A DNA stretch of 64,000 nucleotides from Achromobacter mucicolens. GTDB taxonomy: Bacteria > Pseudomonadota > Gammaproteobacteria > Burkholderiales > Burkholderiaceae_B. Location: positions 331,823 to 395,822 of the forward strand of contig NZ_CADIJP010000002.1 in assembly GCF_902859725.1 (NCBI RefSeq), written 5' to 3'. Numbering within the stretch: the first letter of the stretch is position 1; every line of letters starts with the position of its first letter. Below the pieces are notes generated by a model that worked only from the letters and a program-made list of their open reading frames with translations, ran no database searches and was not told the origin of the DNA. The translations under genes were made by a program, and so were the position numbers. This document shows positions 9,192 through 16,631 of the stretch, one piece after another.

Positions 9192-9710
9192 TTACTTGCC
9201 TTGGGCGGCCAGCGCCAGCGCGGCGGCGTTGACGACGGCGGCAATCCGGCCGGCGTCGCGCAGCTGTTCGGTCGACAGGCCGTCGTTCTTCAGGTTCTCA
9301 TAGTGCGAAGCCACGCAGAAATGGCACTTGCCGATGATGGAAGCCACCAGGGCGAAGAGCTCGAAGCGCTTCTTTTCCACGCCGCCGTGGGTGGCGTAGG
9401 CGTTCATGCGCAACTGGGCCGGCAGGCTCTTCAACTGGGCGTCGCCGGTCATCTCCACGTAGGGATACCAGGTGTTGTTCATGCCCATGAGGGCGGAGGC
9501 GGTCAGCGCGGCATTGGCGTCGCCTTCCGACAGGCCGCTCTTGAAGGCCTCGACCAGCACCGGGCTGCGCGCGGCGTACGCGGCGGACAGGGCGGCGCCC
9601 ACGGCGTCTTCGGGAGCCAGCGTCGAGCGGGCAATCACGGCGTCCAGATTCAGGCGGATGTCCTTGGCCCAATCCGGCAGCTGTTCCTTAATGGTCGTAA
9701 GAAATTCCAT
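9192..9710 (-). CDS. ahpD: Alkyl hydroperoxide reductase-associated protein AhpD
   Basis: This 172-residue protein should recycle oxidised AhpC by passing electrons through its CxxC site and has peroxidase activity of its own in mycobacteria. The site reads KCHFCVASH, with Cys129, Cys132 and His136, and Glu117 sits where the proton-relay Glu is expected. The spacing is that of Mycobacterium tuberculosis AhpD (E118, C130, C133, H137). It lies 74 bp downstream of ahpC on the same strand, with a GC-rich hairpin between them. No ahpF is in the window, which agrees with AhpD being the reductant. Confidence 0.93.
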   Translation of the reverse strand: MEFLTTIKEQLPDWAKDIRLNLDAVIARSTLAPEDAVGAALSAAYAARSPVLVEAFKSGLSEGDANAALTASALMGMNNTWYPYVEMTGDAQLKSLPAQLRMNAYATHGGVEKKRFELFALVASIIGKCHFCVASHYENLKNDGLSTEQLRDAGRIAAVVNAAALALAAQGK

Positions 9711-9750
9711 AGTTTTTACCTATAATCTAGCGCAATTAATGCCCGGCGCA

Positions 9751-9768
9751 GGGCCTGCGGACAGGCCC
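9751..9768 (-). other. Intergenic hairpin between ahpC and ahpD
   Basis: A perfect 7-bp stem GGGCCTG/CAGGCCC has a four-base loop and no T-run. It could stabilise the ahpC part of the transcript or lower ahpD expression. Confidence 0.45.
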
Positions 9769-9784
9769 CGGACCGGGCTGGAAA

Positions 9785-10333
9785 TTACAGCGTGGCGCCG
9801 CCAACCGTACGGTTGCACGGGCACAGTTCGTCGGTTTGCAGACCGTCGAGCAGACGCAGCACTTCTTCCGGGTTACGGCCGACGTTCAGGTTGTTCACCG
9901 AAACGTGCTGGATCGTGTTGTCCGGGTCGACGATGAACGTGGCGCGCAGGGCAACGCCAGCACCCTTTTCACGCACGCCCAGCTGGTCGATCAGGGCGCC
10001 GGTGGTGTCGCCGAATTGGTAGTGACCCAGCTTGTTCAGGTCCGGGTGCTCACGGCGCCAGGCCAGCTTGACGAATTCGTTGTCGGTCGAACCGCCCAGC
10101 AGGACGGCGTCGCGGTCTTCGAAATCCTTGGCCAGCTTGTTGAAGCCGACGATTTCGGTCGGGCACACAAACGTGAAGTCTTTCGGGTAGAAGTAGATCA
10201 CCTTCCACTTGCCGGGGAACGAGCTTTCGGTGATGTCTTCGAACGCCGACACGCCGTTTTCTTCGTGCTGGTTGAAGCCGGGCTTGACGCCGGTGACCTT
10301 GAAGGGTTCGAGTTTGTCGCCAACAGTTTTCAT
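9785..10333 (-). CDS. ahpC: Alkyl hydroperoxide reductase AhpC (AhpD-type peroxiredoxin)
   Basis: This 182-residue 2-Cys peroxiredoxin reduces hydrogen peroxide, organic peroxides and probably peroxynitrite in the cytoplasm. The peroxidatic Cys57 lies in DFTFVCPTE. The C-terminus ends in a CPC motif (Cys171, Cys173) instead of the single resolving Cys of AhpF-dependent enzymes, which matches the three-Cys AhpC of mycobacteria that pairs with AhpD. I chose the ATG at 10333 because GGGAG stands six bases upstream. An earlier in-frame start would add 17 residues with no family match. Confidence 0.95.
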   Translation of the reverse strand: MKTVGDKLEPFKVTGVKPGFNQHEENGVSAFEDITESSFPGKWKVIYFYPKDFTFVCPTEIVGFNKLAKDFEDRDAVLLGGSTDNEFVKLAWRREHPDLNKLGHYQFGDTTGALIDQLGVREKGAGVALRATFIVDPDNTIQHVSVNNLNVGRNPEEVLRLLDGLQTDELCPCNRTVGGATL

Positions 10334-10384
10334 GTTTACTCCCGTAGTTGTTGGGTGGAGATAAGGCAGCGCCTCAAACCACAA

Positions 10385-10413
10385 ATTTTACGCTATGGAT
10401 TATCGTTGTCTAA
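10385..10413 (-). promoter_or_regulatory. Probable ahpC promoter inside the 3' end of the sensor-kinase gene
   Basis: On the minus strand TTAGAC (10408-10413) and TAAAAT (10385-10390) are separated by 17 bases, about 50 bp before the ahpC ATG. The stretch is AT-rich in an otherwise GC-rich gene. Repeated ATAAT/ATAG elements nearby are compatible with OxyR control, but this is not shown. Confidence 0.5.
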
Positions 10414-11835
10414 TTGATAATTCCTAAACTTGGCTTTGGGCAGCTCTATCCGTGCGGTGAGTCCGCCGCCCTCGCGCGGCAGCATGCGCAGCGACCCGCC
10501 GACGTGCTTGAGCAGGCGTTCGACGATGGCCAGACCCAGGCCCGCGCCGCTGACGCCGGTGCGGGCGGCCTCGCCGCGCGAGAACGGGCGAAGCAGGCGG
10601 TCCACGTCTTCGGGCGCGATGCCGGGGCCGCGGTCGGACACTTCGATGACGATCATGCTGCCTTCGGCCTGCAGCGTCATGTTCAGGTGCGCCATCCCAT
10701 CGTCGGGCGAGCGGCCATAGCGACGCGCATTCTCGATCAGGTTGCTGACGATGCGCTTCAAGTCCAGCGCGGTAATGCGGGCGCGCAGGCCAGGTTCGAG
10801 CGAGGCTTCCAGTTCGCCGCCGAGCGAGGCGGTATGGCTGCGCTCGCGTTCGTACAGTTCGGCGAGCACGGCGGAAATGTCGGTGGCCAGTTGCGGCAGC
10901 GTGCCCGCAGGGCGCGCGTATTCCATCAGCTGGCCGATGCTGTGGTCGATCTGGCCGAGGTCTTCGTCGATGGCCTGCCGGGCGTCCTCGGACACGCCGC
11001 TCAGTTCGATTTCCAGCCGCATGCGCGCAAGCGGGGTGCGCAGGTCGTGCGAGATCCCGGCCAGCATGAGTTCGCGATCGGCCTCGGCCTGCCGCAAATC
11101 CTTGGCCATGCGATTGAACGACGCATTCAGGTCGCGGATCTCGAGCGGGCCCTGCTCGGGCAGCGGCGCGGGTGTTTCGCCGCGTGACAGCACCTGGGCG
11201 GCACGCGCCAGACGGGAGAGCGGCCGGTTGACGAATCCCACACTGACCGCGGCGCCGACAAGGGACAGCAAAAGCGCGGTGGCGCCCCATCCCAGCCATT
11301 CGATGCCGCCTGTCAGACCGATCTGCTCACGCTCGAACACCAGCCAGTACAGATCCTTTTCGATCTGGAAGCTGACCCAGAAGCCGGGCACCTGGTTCAC
11401 GCCCCAGGCAATCTGCGTTTCCGGGCCGAAGCGCGTGCGGATGTGCTGGGCCACGCGCTGCCAGTAGTCGTCGTCGGGGAGGGCTTCGGCGAAGTCCGTG
11501 ACCTCGCGCGGATAGACCTGGATGCCTTCGTTGGTGGCCAGGTCGAGAAGGAGCTTGCTGCGTTCGCCGTTATGGGAATAGATCAGCGCGGTGCGCGTGA
11601 TATTGACGGCCGTGATCACCCGCTGCGCCATTTGATTGGCGCGCGGTCCCAGCTCCATGCTGAAAAATACTTGAAGCCACGCGCCCAGGCTGACGAGCAT
11701 CAGCGCGGCGAGCAAAAGGAACGTGCGGCCGAACAAGCCCAGCCGCAAACGTGATGTCAGGTTCCTGAATGTTCTGCGCAGGCGCGGCACGACGCTGCGC
11801 TCCTGCCCGGGGCGGGCCAGCCGATCAGCTACCAC
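10393..11835 (-). CDS. EnvZ/RisS-type sensor histidine kinase
   Basis: This 480-residue inner-membrane kinase has transmembrane segments near 37-58 and 183-204 enclosing a ~120-residue periplasmic sensor. A HAMP linker follows at ~205-255. The phosphoacceptor His263 lies in GISHDLRTPLARMRLE. The HATPase part has NLIENARRYG (N box), DRGPGI (G1) and GAGLGLAIVERLL (G2). It starts with GTG and overlaps the regulator gene by 11 bases. The pair corresponds to the OmpR/EnvZ-like RisA/RisS locus of Bordetella, where RisS is intact in B. bronchiseptica and broken in B. pertussis. Here it is intact. The signal is not evident. Confidence 0.92.
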   Translation of the reverse strand: MVADRLARPGQERSVVPRLRRTFRNLTSRLRLGLFGRTFLLLAALMLVSLGAWLQVFFSMELGPRANQMAQRVITAVNITRTALIYSHNGERSKLLLDLATNEGIQVYPREVTDFAEALPDDDYWQRVAQHIRTRFGPETQIAWGVNQVPGFWVSFQIEKDLYWLVFEREQIGLTGGIEWLGWGATALLLSLVGAAVSVGFVNRPLSRLARAAQVLSRGETPAPLPEQGPLEIRDLNASFNRMAKDLRQAEADRELMLAGISHDLRTPLARMRLEIELSGVSEDARQAIDEDLGQIDHSIGQLMEYARPAGTLPQLATDISAVLAELYERERSHTASLGGELEASLEPGLRARITALDLKRIVSNLIENARRYGRSPDDGMAHLNMTLQAEGSMIVIEVSDRGPGIAPEDVDRLLRPFSRGEAARTGVSGAGLGLAIVERLLKHVGGSLRMLPREGGGLTARIELPKAKFRNYQLDNDNP

Positions 11836-12559
11836 CGTCTGGGACGAACACGTATCCTAGACCCCAAACGGTCTGGATGAATACGGGCTTGGACGGGTTT
11901 GGCTCGATCAGTTTACGCAGACGCGAGATCTGGACGTCCAGGCTGCGATCGAAGGCTTCGTATTCGCGGCCGCGAGCCAGTTCCATGAGCTTGTCGCGCG
12001 ACAGGGGAATCTTCGGATGGCGCGCAAAGACCTTGAGCACCGAGAATTCACCCGTGGTGATGGGCACCTGTTCGCCGTTGCGCGTGAGCGTGCGGGTGGA
12101 CAGATTCAGCACGTAGGGGCCGAAGGCGATGGATTCGTTTTCCTGGCTGGGGGCGCCGGGATGTTCTTCGGTGCCGCGGCGGCGCAGAATCGCATTGATG
12201 CGGGCCAGCAGTTCGCGGGGGTTGAAGGGTTTGGACAGGTAGTCGTCCGCGCCCATCTCCAGGCCGACGATGCGGTCAATTTCTTCCGCCTTGGCCGTCA
12301 GCATGATGATGGGGGTGTTGTCGTGACCACCGCGCAGCCGGCGACAGATGGACAGGCCATCCTCGCCGGGCAGCATCAGGTCCAGCACGAGCAGGTCGAA
12401 ATGCTCACGTTGCCAGAGTTTGCCCATCTCTTTGGCGTCTTCGGCGACGAAAACGTTGAATCCCTGTTCGGACAAGTACCGGCGCAGCAGATCGCGCAAG
12501 CGCGGATCGTCGTCAACGACGAGGATTTTTCGGGTGGGGGTGGTGTTTTGCGTATTCAT
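11825..12559 (-). CDS. ompR: OmpR-family response regulator (RisA-like)
   Basis: This 244-residue regulator has a receiver domain with an acidic pocket at Asp16-Asp18, phosphoacceptor Asp60 (LLVLDLMLPG) and Lys in LSKPF. A winged-helix DNA-binding domain of the OmpR/PhoB type follows (residues ~150-240), ending in the VWGLGYVF motif. It should control outer-membrane and stress genes together with the kinase downstream, whose GTG lies inside its last codons. In Bordetella the homologue is called RisA. The gene is divergent from tsaB-rimI across 131 bp. Confidence 0.94.
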   Translation of the reverse strand: MNTQNTTPTRKILVVDDDPRLRDLLRRYLSEQGFNVFVAEDAKEMGKLWQREHFDLLVLDLMLPGEDGLSICRRLRGGHDNTPIIMLTAKAEEIDRIVGLEMGADDYLSKPFNPRELLARINAILRRRGTEEHPGAPSQENESIAFGPYVLNLSTRTLTRNGEQVPITTGEFSVLKVFARHPKIPLSRDKLMELARGREYEAFDRSLDVQISRLRKLIEPNPSKPVFIQTVWGLGYVFVPDGGS

Positions 12560-12676
12560 GGCCGGAAATGTAACAGTGACAAGAACCGGGGGCTAGAGGG
12601 CGTTCACAAGATATTACACATTGCGATCCCTGGTTGAAATCCCCCTTACACCCGGGGGTTACAGCGCCTTATTTCG

Positions 12677-12682
12677 TACAAT
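12677..12682 (+). promoter_or_regulatory. -10-like box just before tsaB-rimI
   Basis: TACAAT (five of six matches to TATAAT) lies eight bases before the ATG at 12691. No Shine-Dalgarno sequence or good -35 box is visible. Confidence 0.35.
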
Positions 12683-12690
12683 CTGCATCT

Positions 12691-13947
12691 ATGGAACTAA
12701 ACCTGCTGGCACTGGAAACTTCATCGTCACGATGTGGCGTGGCCCTTTTGCGGGCGGTCGACGGCCGCCTGGAGATCAGCGTCCGCGAACACGAAGGTTC
12801 CCAGGAACACGCCGAGCGCCTACTGCCTATGGCCGATGCGCTGCTTGCCGAGGCCGGCATTGCCGCATCGGGGCTGCACGCCGTGGCGTTCGGGCAGGGG
12901 CCTGGCGGCTTCACCGGCCTGCGCGTCGCCTGCGGCGTCGCCCAGGGAATGGCGCTGGGGCTGGGCATCCCGGTGTTGCCTATTGTTTCGCACCAGGCCG
13001 TGGCCGCGGACGTCGATGCCACCCCTGGCGAGGCCGTGGTCGTGGCGCTGGACGCCCGCATGAACGAGGTCTATCTGGCAGTCTACCGCCGTAGCGCCGC
13101 GGCGGGTGATGAATCCGTCTGGGAAACCCTGCAGGCGCCGATGCTGATCGCCGCCGCCGAGGTCGTGCCCTGGACGGCACACCATTTGCCGGTCTGGTCG
13201 GCGCGGGCCGGCCAGCCGATCGCGCCGCTGCTGGCCGGGGATGCCTGGGACGCTTACGCCGCCGACATGGCGGCGCCCGCCGAATGGCGCCGTGCCATCC
13301 ATGCCCAGCGGCCGCAGGCAGCCAGCGTGGCGCGCCTTGCCCGTCAGGGCTGGCTGCGGGGCGAGACCCTGGCGCCCGAGCTTGCCGCGCCGCTTTATGT
13401 GCGGGACAAGGTGGCGTTCACCACCGCCGAGCGCCTGCGCGGCGAGGGCGGCAATCCCAAGGCCCAGCCATCGCTCGCCACGCCCGTGCCGCAGCTCATG
13501 ACGCAGGCGGACCTGGAAGAAGTCGTGGCGCTGGAGGCGCAAGTACAGGCGTTCCCCTGGACGCGCGGCAATTTCGCTGACGCCCTGGCGTCGGGCTACG
13601 GCGCCTGGACGTTGCGGCGCGAGGGCAAGCTGGCCGGATTCTGCGTGCTGATGTATGCGCCCGACGTGGCGCACCTGCTGGTGATTGCGGTGGCGCGGGA
13701 CCTGCACCGCCAGGGGCTCGGCGGCGTGCTGCTCGATTGGTGCGAACAGCAGGCGCGCGAACGGGGGCTGGAAGGGCTGTTGCTGGAAGTGCGGCCGTCC
13801 AACACCTCCGCCATCAGTTTCTATACGGGCCACGGCTACCTGCAAATCGGCGTGCGCCGTGGCTATTACCCCGCCGAGAAGGGCGGCCGCGAGGATGCCA
13901 TCGTCATGCAAAAGCGCTTTGACCAAGCCGACGGAGCTCCGGCATGA
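12691..13947 (+). CDS. tsaB-rimI: Fused TsaB / RimI: tRNA t6A37 synthesis subunit and ribosomal S18 N-acetyltransferase
   Basis: This 418-residue fusion has two parts. Residues 1-~235 are TsaB, the non-catalytic partner of TsaD in making t6A at position 37 of tRNA, recognised by LALETSSSRCGVAL and GFTGLRVACGVAQGMALGL. Residues ~270-410 are a GNAT acetyltransferase of the RimI type, with acetyl-CoA site RDLHRQGLGGVLL and LEVRPSNTSAISFY, which acetylates the N-terminus of ribosomal protein S18. In many bacteria these are adjacent separate genes. I start at 12691 (MELNLLALETS). An upstream in-frame ATG at 12634 adds residues with no family match. It overlaps the next gene by ATGA. Confidence 0.93.
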   Translation: MELNLLALETSSSRCGVALLRAVDGRLEISVREHEGSQEHAERLLPMADALLAEAGIAASGLHAVAFGQGPGGFTGLRVACGVAQGMALGLGIPVLPIVSHQAVAADVDATPGEAVVVALDARMNEVYLAVYRRSAAAGDESVWETLQAPMLIAAAEVVPWTAHHLPVWSARAGQPIAPLLAGDAWDAYAADMAAPAEWRRAIHAQRPQAASVARLARQGWLRGETLAPELAAPLYVRDKVAFTTAERLRGEGGNPKAQPSLATPVPQLMTQADLEEVVALEAQVQAFPWTRGNFADALASGYGAWTLRREGKLAGFCVLMYAPDVAHLLVIAVARDLHRQGLGGVLLDWCEQQARERGLEGLLLEVRPSNTSAISFYTGHGYLQIGVRRGYYPAEKGGREDAIVMQKRFDQADGAPA

Positions 13948-14978
13948 CCCCGGTGGACGCCGCGGCGCGCCCTGCGCCGCCCCGCATCAACCCGTTGCAG
14001 CGAATCTGGCTGCGCGAGCTCGGCATGGAGCGGCTGTGGCTGCGTACGCCGCCTGCCGCGCCGGCCATCAAGACGCCCGTCGGGCCCTCTGCCGCCGCAC
14101 CTTCCGGCGCATCTGCCCCGGCCCCCGTGGCGGCGCCCTCGGCCCTGTCCGGCGGCGCGCCCGCTGCCGCACCCCAATCCGCCATCGTCGCGCCGGCCCC
14201 GGCCGAAACGCCCTCTGCGGTTCCAACGACTGCGCAGCCCGCGCAGGCTGCCCAGGTGTCCGCGCCCGCGGCCACGCCGGCGGAGCCGCCATCGGGGCGC
14301 GCATCGGCCATTCCGGCCTCGATCCTGAACCGAACCGGCCCGCCGCCGCGGCCGGCGCCGAAGGTCGAAGTCCAGGAGGAAGCGCCACCGCCCATTCCGG
14401 TGGCCGAGGCCGTCAAGGACGCCAATCTTGAACAACTGGCCGCGCAGGTCGTGGCGTGTTCGGCCTGCGGCCTGTGCCAGGGCCGCCGCCATGCGGTAGT
14501 CGGCCAGGGCGCTCAGCCGACCCGTTGGCTGGTGGTGGGCGAAGCCCCCGGCGAACAGGAAGACCGCCAGGGCCAGCCCTTTGTGGGCCGGTCGGGCCAG
14601 TTGCTGGACGCCATGCTGGCGGCGGTGGGCATGAGCCGCGAGCGGGATGTCTTCATCACCAATGTCATCAAGTGCCGTCCCCCGGGCAACCGCAATCCCA
14701 AGCCCGAGGAAATCGCCGCCTGCAGCCCGTATCTGATGCGGCAGATCGCGTTGCTCAATCCCGAGCGCATCCTGGTGCTGGGGCGGTTTGCCGCGCAGAC
14801 GCTGTTGGGCACGGACGCCACCATCGGCAGCCTGCGGGGCCGCGTCCATCACTTGAAGACGGACGAGGGCGCGCAGATTCCGGTCGTCGTGAGCTACCAC
14901 CCGGCCTATCTGCTGCGCAGCCCGTCAGAAAAGGCGCGTGCCTGGCAGGACTTGAAGCTGGCCGCCCGCGAACTGTAG
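13944..14978 (+). CDS. Family 4 (iron-sulfur) uracil-DNA glycosylase with long Pro/Ala-rich N-terminus
   Basis: This 344-residue base-excision repair enzyme removes uracil from DNA. The catalytic domain begins near residue 160. Cys172 and Cys175 (CSAC) pair with the Cys in VIKCRPPGN and the Cys in EIAACSPY, 15 residues apart, as the four 4Fe-4S ligands. GEAPGEQED is the uracil-binding and water-activating motif, and SYHPAYLLR is the DNA-intercalation motif. Residues ~35-150 are a low-complexity, probably disordered Ala/Pro tract that typical members lack or have shorter. The first ~35 residues (INPLQRIWLRELGMERLW) look helical and may be a docking peptide. It overlaps tsaB-rimI by four bases. 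Confidence 0.93.
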   Translation: MTPVDAAARPAPPRINPLQRIWLRELGMERLWLRTPPAAPAIKTPVGPSAAAPSGASAPAPVAAPSALSGGAPAAAPQSAIVAPAPAETPSAVPTTAQPAQAAQVSAPAATPAEPPSGRASAIPASILNRTGPPPRPAPKVEVQEEAPPPIPVAEAVKDANLEQLAAQVVACSACGLCQGRRHAVVGQGAQPTRWLVVGEAPGEQEDRQGQPFVGRSGQLLDAMLAAVGMSRERDVFITNVIKCRPPGNRNPKPEEIAACSPYLMRQIALLNPERILVLGRFAAQTLLGTDATIGSLRGRVHHLKTDEGAQIPVVVSYHPAYLLRSPSEKARAWQDLKLAAREL

Positions 14979-14995
14979 CGGGACCGGCGGCAAAT

Positions 14996-15025
14996 GAAAA
15001 AACCGGGCGAAAGCCCGGTTTTTTG
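14996..15025. terminator. Bidirectional terminator between the UDG gene and lplT
   Basis: A stem AACCGGGC/GCCCGGTT with loop GAAA is flanked by AAAA and TTTTT, serving the two convergent genes. Confidence 0.9.
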
Positions 15026-15053
15026 TTGGAAGATCAAACGGTTGGCGCGCGGC

Positions 15054-16367
15054 CTAGTGGGTGGTATCCAGCGCGCGGCCGTGGCCTTCCTGTCCGATCT
15101 GGTCGTGCAGGTCGGGGTTGGCCTGCATGTTGCGCTTGCTCCAGCGCATGAAGACCACCATCAGCACGGCCACGACAGAGCCGAAGATCACGATGATCAC
15201 GTTGATCGGCAGTTCCAGCCACAGCAGCAGCGTGTACATGGCCACCATGAGCAGGATGTTGAGCTGTTCGTTGAAGTTCTGCACGGCGATCGAATGGCCC
15301 GCCGACAGCAGCACGTGGCCGCGGTGCTGGAGCAGGGCGTTCATGGGCACCACGAAGAAACCGGCCAGGCCGCCCGTCAGCAACAGCAGCAGATAGACGC
15401 TCCAGGGCTGGTAGACCAGCGGCATCAGCAGCACGACCAGACCCATGGCGGCGCCCACCGGCAGCACGGCGAGCGCGCGGCGCAGCGGGATGCGGCCGGC
15501 CAGGATCGACCCGACCACCGTGCCCAGCGCGGCCACGCCCATCAGCATCGAGGCCTTGTCGAGCTGGTAGCCCAGGTGGCTGCGGCCCCATTCGATGACG
15601 ATGAGCTGCAGCGTGGCGCCGGCGCCCCAGAACAGGGTGGTGACGGCCAGCGAGATCTGCCCCAGCTTGTCCTTCCACAGCACGCAGACATAGCCCCAGA
15701 ACGTGCGCACGAGGCGCACGGGGTTCTTCTGCTGCGGCGGATAACGCACGTGGGTGCGGGGAATCATCAGGTTGCAAAGCGCCGCCAGCAGGTACACGAA
15801 GGCGATGACGAGGATGGCGGCCTCGGCCGGCGTGTGGACCAGCTTGCCGATGAAGGAGTGGCTGAGCAGGGCGGTGGAAACGGACGAGGAAATCAGCAGG
15901 CCGCCCAGCACGGTGCCCAGGATGATGGAGAAGACCGTCAGGCCCTCGATCCAGCTGTTGCCCTTGACGAGCATGGTGGGCGGCAGCATTTCCGTCACGA
16001 TGCCGTACTTGGCGGGGGAATAGGCCGCGGCGCCGATGCCCACCACGCCGTAGGCGGCGCAGACCAGCCAGGTCTGGTATTGGGGGGCGACGCCGATGCT
16101 GGCGTACGAGAACATCAGCAGACAGCCGGCCACCTTCAGGGCATTGGTGGAGAACATCACGCGGCCCTTGGGGTAGGAGTCCGCAATGGCGCCCACGAAC
16201 GCGGCCAGCACGACATAGGCCAGCGCGAACGACCATTTCATCATCGGGGCCAGCCAGTCAGGACCGTGCAGCTCCTGTATCAGCGCGATCGCTGCGATGA
16301 ACAGCGCATTGTCCGCCAATGACGAGAAGGCCTGCGCCGCCATGACCAGATAGAAACCACGTTTCAA
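15054..16367 (-). CDS. lplT: Lysophospholipid transporter LplT (major facilitator superfamily)
   Basis: This ~437-residue inner-membrane protein has about 12 hydrophobic segments and should flip lysophospholipids from the periplasmic to the cytoplasmic leaflet for re-acylation. The N-terminal KRGFYLVMAAQAFSSLADNALF and the YSPAKYGIVTEMLP segment match LplT. I chose the TTG at 16367, which gives KRGFYLV directly after the start and has GGGGAC upstream. An in-frame ATG at 16541 would add 58 unlikely residues. In enterobacteria lplT sits beside aas (the acyltransferase). That gene is not in this window. Confidence 0.88.
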   Translation of the reverse strand: MKRGFYLVMAAQAFSSLADNALFIAAIALIQELHGPDWLAPMMKWSFALAYVVLAAFVGAIADSYPKGRVMFSTNALKVAGCLLMFSYASIGVAPQYQTWLVCAAYGVVGIGAAAYSPAKYGIVTEMLPPTMLVKGNSWIEGLTVFSIILGTVLGGLLISSSVSTALLSHSFIGKLVHTPAEAAILVIAFVYLLAALCNLMIPRTHVRYPPQQKNPVRLVRTFWGYVCVLWKDKLGQISLAVTTLFWGAGATLQLIVIEWGRSHLGYQLDKASMLMGVAALGTVVGSILAGRIPLRRALAVLPVGAAMGLVVLLMPLVYQPWSVYLLLLLTGGLAGFFVVPMNALLQHRGHVLLSAGHSIAVQNFNEQLNILLMVAMYTLLLWLELPINVIIVIFGSVVAVLMVVFMRWSKRNMQANPDLHDQIGQEGHGRALDTTH

Positions 16368-16548
16368 GAATGTCCCCGATCTTTGGCCAGAGCCTGGCCA
16401 GTCCGCGTGAAAATTATGTGTCGTGCCAAAAAGTGTCAGGGAGTATAGCCGGACCCTTGCCCCGAGCCATTGCGCGTTTGCCCGCGGGTTGCCCGGCGCC
16501 CAGGTCAGGGTGGAGACCGCCTGCGGTATCATACGACCCATATGAGAG

Positions 16549-16567
16549 CCGGCCCTTCATGGGCCGG
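16549..16567 (+). other. Hairpin in the smc leader
   Basis: A perfect 7-bp stem CCGGCCC/GGGCCGG with loop TTCAT, followed by TTT, lies 65 bp before the smc GTG. It could act as an attenuator or a weak terminator. No function is shown. Confidence 0.4.
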
Positions 16568-16631
16568 TTTGCAATCTGTGCGGCAGGTCCGTTAACGCCT
16601 TTCGTTCAACCCACCCCGTCGTCATCGTACT

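Noticed and set aside
16368-16541. Upstream ATG start for lplT
   Set aside because: The 58 extra residues are not hydrophobic and not LplT-like. The TTG at 16367 with GGGGAC upstream fits the family start.
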